Positions 30,977 to 35,377 of a stretch of 35,377 nucleotides of DNA are shown here, in pieces. The DNA is from Bradyrhizobium sp. CSS354 (GTDB taxonomy: Bacteria > Pseudomonadota > Alphaproteobacteria > Rhizobiales > Xanthobacteraceae). Made by a program: the position numbers and the translations under genes. The notes beneath the pieces are model-generated. The model made no database searches. It was not told where the DNA came from and saw only the letters and a program-made list of their open reading frames with translations. The stretch lies in NCBI RefSeq assembly GCF_029051725.1, contig NZ_JAACFU010000033.1, positions 1 to 35,377 on the forward strand, in the 5' to 3' direction. Within the stretch, counting starts at the first letter, position 1. The number at the start of each line of letters is the position of its first letter.

Positions 30977-31249
30977 ATGAAGAAGCTCATCATTGCGACC
31001 GCCGCCCTCGGCCTCATGTGCGGCTCCGCCTTTGCGCAGAACCAGACCGGCCCCGCCGCGCAGACCGACAACATGCAGAAGCCCGGCATGACCAACACGG
31101 ACAAGGGCACGATGAGGAGCGGCACGACCGGCATGAGCCATGACGGCATGAGCAAGGGCGGAACGGTGAGGCCCGACGCCTCCGGCCAGGGTGGCTCCGG
31201 CCCCGGCAGCGATCAGGGCGGTACCAAGACCCGCAGCAACATGAAGTAA
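30977..31249 (+). CDS. exported Met/Gly/Thr-rich stress protein
   Basis: ATG at 30977 after CAGGAG. 90 residues: signal peptide MKKLIIATAALGLMCGSAFA, then QNQTGPAAQTDNMQKPGMTN and GTMRSGTTGMSHDGMSKGGT, ending in TKTRSNMK. The mature part is low-complexity and rich in Met, Gly, Ser and Thr. No known family, but the exact EcfG promoter suggests stress induction. Confidence 0.75.
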   Translation: MKKLIIATAALGLMCGSAFAQNQTGPAAQTDNMQKPGMTNTDKGTMRSGTTGMSHDGMSKGGTVRPDASGQGGSGPGSDQGGTKTRSNMK

Positions 31250-31269
31250 GCCGGTTTCGGCTTGTTCCC

Positions 31270-31322
31270 GGCCGCGTCGCTTTCCACAAGGCGGCGCGGC
31301 CATTTCATGACGCGGTTTTTTT
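31270..31322 (+). terminator. terminator after the exported stress gene
   Basis: GGCCGCGTCGC and GGCGGCGCGGCC form an imperfect stem; alternatively CCGCGTC pairs with GACGCGG next to a run of seven T at 31316-31322. Confidence 0.6.
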
Positions 31323-31363
31323 GAACCTGTCGCGAATGCACTCCTCACAATCCCGCGCGCGCC

Positions 31364-31389
31364 GGAACGGTCAGGTCTCGCCGCGAGTT
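31364..31389 (+). promoter_or_regulatory. EcfG-type promoter for the CsbD-like gene
   Basis: GGAAC (31364-31368), 17 bases, AGTT (31386-31389). The ATG at 31416 follows 26 bases later. The -35 is exact and the -10 matches at three of four bases. Confidence 0.45.
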
Positions 31390-31415
31390 GCCCCATCTAT
31401 AGCAAGGAGATCGTC

Positions 31416-31592
31416 ATGAGCGTTGAAGGTAAAGTGAAGGAAGGCGCCGGGTTCATCAAAGAAGAGATGAACGAACACGGCAAATCCCCCGAAAGCCAGA
31501 AGAAGGCTCAGGAAGGTCGCGACTTGCGCAACGAAGGCCGGATCGAAGACGGCAAGTCGCCAAAGACGACGAAGCCCGGCACCGGTCACTAG
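31416..31592 (+). CDS. CsbD-like small stress protein
   Basis: ATG at 31416 after AAGGAG (31404-31409). 58 residues: MSVEGKVKEGAGFIKEEMNE, HGKSPESQKKAQEGRDLRNE, GRIEDGKSPKTTKPGTGH. The repeated GxVKEGxG / KxxxEGRxxxEGRxxDG pattern resembles CsbD family stress proteins, with which it shares size and hydrophilicity, though the similarity is weak and CsbD's W residues are absent. An EcfG-like promoter lies upstream. Confidence 0.6.
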   Translation: MSVEGKVKEGAGFIKEEMNEHGKSPESQKKAQEGRDLRNEGRIEDGKSPKTTKPGTGH

Positions 31593-31615
31593 ATCGCGTT
31601 TCGAAACCCCGTTTG

Positions 31616-31654
31616 GTGAAAGCCGCCCCTGGTCATGTCAGGGGCGGTTTTCAC
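31616..31654 (+). terminator. long strong terminator
   Basis: GTGAA-AGCCGCCCCTG pairs with CAGGGGCGG-TTTTCAC around GTCATGT. It ends the CsbD-like gene. Confidence 0.85.
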
Positions 31655-31811
31655 GTTCATGACCAGCCGACACGTGCCCACGCGATCTTCCGAAGCTCCG
31701 ATCTTCCGAAGGTGCGGCCTACAAAGATAGCGGGCGGCTCGAACCATCCAGCGCGATGGCTGGTAGAACGCTTCGGCTGTTGTATGGTCGAACGTTTTTT
31801 GTGAGGGGCCG

Positions 31812-32336
31812 ATGAAGATTGCCATTGTTATCGCCGGCTTGATCGTTGTTGCTGCTGCCGTTCTCGTCTCGGTACAGCCCGGCTTCCTGAAGCCTGCGTC
31901 TCTGGCACTCGTGAAGAAGTCCGACATTCTCGGCTTTTCGCCCGGAATGACATTCGACGAGACCAACAAGCTGATCACGCAACGTCGCTACAGCTGCCGT
32001 CAGCTTCGCTATTCCTACGTCCTTGAATGCGCAGTCGACGGCGCCAAGGTCACGATCTTTGCCGACGACATCGACCCCAAGAATCCGGACCCCAAACATC
32101 CCATCTGGCGCGTCAATGCGGAGTTGAGCAATCCGGGGCCCCAAGACGCTGCTTCCAAAGACGCTGCCGTCAAATCGATATCCGACCAGTTCAACGCCCA
32201 GCCAACCCGGGACGCCCGGGAGGGATGGATATGGACCGTCGGCCGTGGGCTGAAGCTGAGCTACGACGGCGCCGCCTTGAAGCTCGTGGACGAAGCCGAG
32301 GAAATCAGGCGTGCCAAGCAGGAAGCAAAGCGCTAG
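31812..32336 (+). CDS. membrane-anchored protein of unknown function
   Basis: ATG at 31812 preceded by GAGGGG. 174 residues: an N-terminal signal or anchor (MKIAIVIAGLIVVAAAVLVS), a DILGFSPGMTFDETNKLITQ element, two Cys (YSCRQLRYSY, LECAVDGAKV) and a polar C-terminal half ending in a basic helix. The DILGFxPGMTxDE start is reminiscent of small exported proteins that bind an interaction partner, but I assign no family. Followed by the acyltransferase gene after 165 bases. Confidence 0.65.
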   Translation: MKIAIVIAGLIVVAAAVLVSVQPGFLKPASLALVKKSDILGFSPGMTFDETNKLITQRRYSCRQLRYSYVLECAVDGAKVTIFADDIDPKNPDPKHPIWRVNAELSNPGPQDAASKDAAVKSISDQFNAQPTRDAREGWIWTVGRGLKLSYDGAALKLVDEAEEIRRAKQEAKR

Positions 32337-32501
32337 CGAGCGCTCCTGTAGTCGTCCGTTTGATGAATTGCACAGCAGTCTATCCGCCTGAGACATGTCT
32401 CATTCCCAGCGCATCCAACAGCCATCTATCGCATCCGCGCAACTGTTCCTTAATGGGTTTCCCGCCTAGATTGCGCTATCCTGAAATGAACGTGGCGGGG
32501 C

Positions 32502-33527
32502 TTGGTGCGGATCTTCGCGGGTGTACAGGCGATGCGCGGGGTCGCTGCGCTGTCGGTGGTCTGCGGACACGCAATCAGTGCGCGACCCGATATGGTCGGG
32601 CCGGACCTTGCCGAGGGCGCGCTGACGATCCTTGCGAGCGGCGTCGACATCTTCTTCGTGATCTCCGGCTTCATCATCGCGACCACGGCGGCGGCACAAC
32701 ACAACCCGCTGGATTTCGCTTTCAGACGAGCCCTCCGAGTTTTTCCGCTCTATTGGCTGGTGTTGCTGGCGGCGTTAGTCAGCTCCTCCTGGATCGCGCT
32801 GGCGCCGGGCGACCGCCCCGCCCTCGACCTCGGAACCATCTTCGCATGGACCTATCCGAACTGGTACCTTGCGCCGGCATGGTCGCTGGCTTTCGAACTG
32901 CACTTCTATGTTGCCGTCGCCGTCGTCCTGGCGATCAAGCCGGACCGGCTGTTCGAGATCTTGTTCGCGGGATTCGGCCTGGTCATTCTTGCTCTCGTCT
33001 TCGGCCTTGAGCTCGGGATCTACTTCCATCCGCTGGTGCTGGAATTCGGTGCCGGCGTTGTCATCGCCTATCTCCAGAGAAGCGGACGATTGCGCTTTTC
33101 GCGCCGCGTCCCAGCCGTTTCCGCGGGCCTGTTCGTGGCCGGCTGGTACTGGATTTTCGTGCACGGTGCGATCGACGCGCAGTTCGCGCGCGTCCTGACC
33201 TATGGCCTCGGCGCGGGATTGCTGATCCATGCTGTGGTCGCCGTCGAGATCGAAGGACGATCCTTCTCACCGGTCCTGCAATGGCTCGGCAAGATTTCGT
33301 ACTCGCTCTATATCGTCCATTATCTGGTGGTGAAATGGATCGCCAGCTTTGACGGACTGTGGCTTCTGTCGACCGTCGGCACAGTCATCGCCGGCATCCT
33401 GCTCTCCATCGGTCTCGCCGCCGCCTTGCACGTCGCCGTCGAGGCACCGATCCTCGATTGGGGGCGCAAGGCAAGTCGCAAGATAAGTCTGATGCGCAGA
33501 CGCCGAACGATGCCGGCCGTTTCCTGA
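32502..33527 (+). CDS. OafA-type acyltransferase, family 3
   Basis: The start is a TTG at 32502 or a GTG at 32505; 341 residues from the first. About nine membrane helices with the acyltransferase-3 pattern: VRIFAGVQAMRGVAALSVVC, then GHAIS (His23), ILASGVDIFFVISGFIIATT, LRVFPLYWLVLLAALVSSSW, WSLAFELHFYVAVAVVLAIK. Lacks the SGNH domain of the other acyltransferase in this window (16093). Predicted to acetylate surface polysaccharide in the inner membrane. Substrate unknown. Confidence 0.88.
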   Translation: MVRIFAGVQAMRGVAALSVVCGHAISARPDMVGPDLAEGALTILASGVDIFFVISGFIIATTAAAQHNPLDFAFRRALRVFPLYWLVLLAALVSSSWIALAPGDRPALDLGTIFAWTYPNWYLAPAWSLAFELHFYVAVAVVLAIKPDRLFEILFAGFGLVILALVFGLELGIYFHPLVLEFGAGVVIAYLQRSGRLRFSRRVPAVSAGLFVAGWYWIFVHGAIDAQFARVLTYGLGAGLLIHAVVAVEIEGRSFSPVLQWLGKISYSLYIVHYLVVKWIASFDGLWLLSTVGTVIAGILLSIGLAAALHVAVEAPILDWGRKASRKISLMRRRRTMPAVS

Positions 33528-33620
33528 TCATTTCCCGACGCTCGATTCCGGTCGCCGGCCACGAACAAACAAGGAACAAAAAGCGCGAGCCGGCATTGAA
33601 CCTGAAAAGGAGAGATCGTC

Positions 33621-33824
33621 ATGGCTGACAGGATCGCTGACAACACACAAAAGGATCCGAAGGATTGGGTCTCCGGCGACGACCCGATGACCGGTGCCCA
33701 GGAATCCTATCTCAAGACCCTCGCCGAGCAGGCCCACAAGGAGCTCCCCAAGGAGGATCTGACCAAGGCAGAGGCGTCAGAGCTGATCGACACGATGCGC
33801 CAGAAGGCCGGGCTCGAGAAATAG
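33621..33824 (+). CDS. DUF3072 small protein
   Basis: 67 residues from an ATG after GGAGAG: MADRIADNTQKDPKDWVSGD, DPMTGAQESYLKTLAEQAHK, ELPKEDLTKAEASELIDTMR. The GDxPMTxAQxSYLKTLxE pattern with a following SKAEASxxID element is DUF3072, a short family found in many proteobacteria. Function unknown. A GGAAC-type box with a poor -10 stands upstream (33573). Confidence 0.85.
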   Translation: MADRIADNTQKDPKDWVSGDDPMTGAQESYLKTLAEQAHKELPKEDLTKAEASELIDTMRQKAGLEK

Positions 33825-33855
33825 ACGGCTTCAGCATTTCGAACCACGGGAGACG

Positions 33856-33890
33856 GGCGGCGGCTGACAGGAAGGCCGCCGCCGATTTTC
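33856..33890 (+). terminator. terminator of the DUF3072 gene
   Basis: GGCGGCGGC and GCCGCCGCC pair perfectly around ten bases, followed by GATTTTC. Confidence 0.75.
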
Positions 33891-34057
33891 GCGAAGCGCC
33901 AATTTGCGGCAGCGAAACGCCAACCAGAGGCCGTCATGGGCCATTGGAGGCATCGATGCTGGCGAAGAGCACCGCGATCACGCAGTCAGCTGCGCGTCAC
34001 CGTAATTCGCAATTCGCCTCGGATGGGCGAATATCCGGCATCACGGTCATTGCCGGA

Positions 34058-34327
34058 TCACTTCGGCAGACCACGAATTGCCAACTTGGCGACCGTAACA
34101 ACGACGAAGGCAACCGCCCCGTAAACGATGGCATTCACGGCCCAAGTGATGGCGACGCCCAAGAAAACCGAACTGCCGACAGCTCCCCAGAAAAGGTAAG
34201 CTGCAGATATGCCCGGCATCTCCCATGCCATCACAGCGATGGAGTAGTCGGTGAGCTGCTCCATCACGAGCAGCACCGCCGAGACGAGCGCCCCGATTGC
34301 CAGTGCGGTGATGAGAACCGATTTCAT
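34058..34327 (-). CDS. small membrane protein, unknown
   Basis: The ATG at 34327 gives 89 residues with three membrane helices: MKSVLITALAIGALVSAVLL, GISAAYLFWGAVGSSVFLGV, AVNAIVYGAVAFVVVTVAKL. It starts five bases after the stop of the upstream gene, so the two form an operon. Function unknown. Confidence 0.65.
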   Translation of the reverse strand: MKSVLITALAIGALVSAVLLVMEQLTDYSIAVMAWEMPGISAAYLFWGAVGSSVFLGVAITWAVNAIVYGAVAFVVVTVAKLAIRGLPK

Positions 34328-34332
34328 TGTCT

Positions 34333-34551
34333 TCAAAGCCCCAACAGACCCATCAGTATCGGAATCATAAAAAAGGCTGCCAGACCGAGGAGGCCTCCTA
34401 CGGCAACCTTCACCGAACGCCGTTGGATTTTCGGCTCGAGCCACGTCGCCACTTTGACCCAGAGCGCATACGCCCATCCAGCAACAATCGAGCGGATCAG
34501 TGAAAGCAGAAGCTCGCCTAGAATACTGGCCATAGCGGTTAGTCGCGCCAT
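34333..34551 (-). CDS. small membrane protein, unknown
   Basis: 72 residues: MARLTAMASILGELLLSLIR, SIVAGWAYALWVKVATWLEP, KIQRRSVKVAVGGLLGLAAF, FMIPILMGLLGL. Two or three membrane helices. It is the first gene of the pair ending at 34058. Function unknown. Confidence 0.6.
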   Translation of the reverse strand: MARLTAMASILGELLLSLIRSIVAGWAYALWVKVATWLEPKIQRRSVKVAVGGLLGLAAFFMIPILMGLLGL

Positions 34552-34749
34552 CGCCGCGAGCAGTTCATCTGCGAACGGCTAAACAACCCTGTCCAACCGT
34601 GAGTGAGGTGCCCAGACTCTGCGGTTGGCGTCACCGTTCTGACGGCCCAGTTAGCGCTGGGGGCTTCGTGAAGGAGCTAGTTTTCTAGCGCTTGAGCACC
34701 GCCATCGCAATTCATGCCCGTCGTTGGCGCGCTCGGCGCAGCATCGTGA

Positions 34750-34773
34750 CTGCTGCCATCAGGGTGGCAGCAG
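34750..34773 (+). other. perfect hairpin before the VOC gene
   Basis: CTGCTGCCA and TGGCAGCAG pair perfectly around TCAGGG, with no T tail. It lies about 60 bases upstream of the ATG at 34832 and may be in the leader. Confidence 0.45.
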
Positions 34774-34831
34774 CGGTGTGCGACGAGCCCCGCGATGCCG
34801 CTCAAATCTGCGGCCAACCAAAGGACATGCC

Positions 34832-35230
34832 ATGAAGTTCGCCTCCACTCGCCTGATCGCCACCGACATCAAAATCATGGTTTCGTTCTACGAAATGGTA
34901 ACCGGAGCTTCCGCCGAATGGCTCGCGCCGGTGTTCGCCAAGATCGTGACGCCGGGCGCCAACCTGGCAATCGGCGCAGCCGAGACGGTCGCGCTCTGGA
35001 AAGAAAACAGTGCCGAGCCCGGCGCAAACCGCACCGCCGTGATCGAGTTTCAGGTTGAAGACATCGATGCGGATTATGAGCGCCTGAAAGACAAGGTCAC
35101 GCTGGTGCATGAGCTGAAAACGATGCCATGGGGCAACAAGACATTCCAATTTCGTGACCCCGAAGGCACCGCAGTATCGCTCTTCATGCCGCCGACCGAG
35201 GAGGCCGGAAAGCGCCTCGCGGCGCAATAA
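34832..35230 (+). CDS. VOC-superfamily (glyoxalase/bleomycin-resistance-like) protein
   Basis: ATG at 34832 gives 132 residues: MKFASTRLIATDIKIMVSFY, EMVTGASAEWL, then GANLAIGAAETVALW, TAVIEFQVEDIDADYERLKD, MPWGNKTFQFRDPEGTAVSL, FMPPTEEAGKRLAAQ. The beta-alpha-beta-beta-beta units, the RDPEGxxVxLF end and FxVEDIDAxYxRL are typical of the vicinal oxygen chelate superfamily. The metal-binding residues are not certain: the first His position seems replaced. Substrate unknown. Confidence 0.8.
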   Translation: MKFASTRLIATDIKIMVSFYEMVTGASAEWLAPVFAKIVTPGANLAIGAAETVALWKENSAEPGANRTAVIEFQVEDIDADYERLKDKVTLVHELKTMPWGNKTFQFRDPEGTAVSLFMPPTEEAGKRLAAQ

Positions 35231-35377
35231 GGCGGTGGCGGCAGATCTGCCCTCATAATGTTGCCAGTGGCGTGTGTGCGGCACTGGATTTGCGGTGAAG
35301 GTGCATTGAAATTCGCCGGCTGATTTACTTCATCGGCTGGCTTCGCCCTCACCCACACGTGCGCCCGCCCCCTGCCC

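Noticed and set aside
33573..33597. GGAAC box before the DUF3072 gene
   Set aside because: The -10 position reads CATT rather than NGTT, so I do not list it as a stress promoter.
1..35377. CRISPR array
   Set aside because: No regularly spaced direct repeats with variable spacers were seen; the 27553 tandem repeat has no spacers.

Overview
This is a GC-rich alphaproteobacterial window. The family mix points to a Bradyrhizobium-like member of the Nitrobacteraceae: two TolB-like/TPR signalling proteins, a YihY protein next to DUF3618 and holin-like genes, many tiny stress proteins (DUF2934, DUF3072, DUF3606, CsbD-like), frequent TTG/GTG starts behind strong GGAGG sites, and an AANDN-type motif. 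That assignment is an inference from recognised families; no search was run.

Layout. 1-4.2 kb holds small secreted or DNA-binding proteins and gene fragments with much non-coding DNA. 4.3-7.6 kb holds an envelope-stress module: a three-gene minus-strand operon (helical stress protein, DUF1469 holin-like protein, DUF3618 protein) divergent from a YihY/BrkB membrane protein. 7.9-9.0 kb holds two secreted proteins. 9.2-13.5 kb holds two paralogous signalling proteins with the same TolB-like plus TPR effector half, one headed by a winged helix and one by a class III adenylate cyclase. 13.6-15.5 kb holds a Cys-rich protein, DUF3606 and a stand-alone LigD-type DNA ligase. 16.1-17.9 kb holds an acyltransferase-SGNH protein. 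18.1-19.4 kb holds small and frame-broken genes.

19.6-23.4 kb is a plasmid- or satellite-like replication module ending at a tRNA-Pro(UGG) gene: excisionase-like HTH, DUF3102 protein, a short protein and a RepA-like ATPase. A repeat-rich, iteron-like stretch and three short genes follow. No integrase is visible. From 23.4 kb the window looks like ordinary chromosome: DUF192, double cold-shock protein, sirtuin, HU, an OafA-type acyltransferase, a VOC protein and a dozen small proteins separated by strong terminators.

Two themes link the regions. First, several GGAAC-N16/17-NGTT boxes, the form used by the EcfG general-stress sigma factor, stand upstream of the YihY/DUF3618 pair, the ligase, DUF3606, the CsbD-like gene and a small secreted gene, suggesting a stress regulon. 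Second, at least four small genes are each broken by a frame change of the same sign (one base missing), which means either decay or systematic sequence errors.
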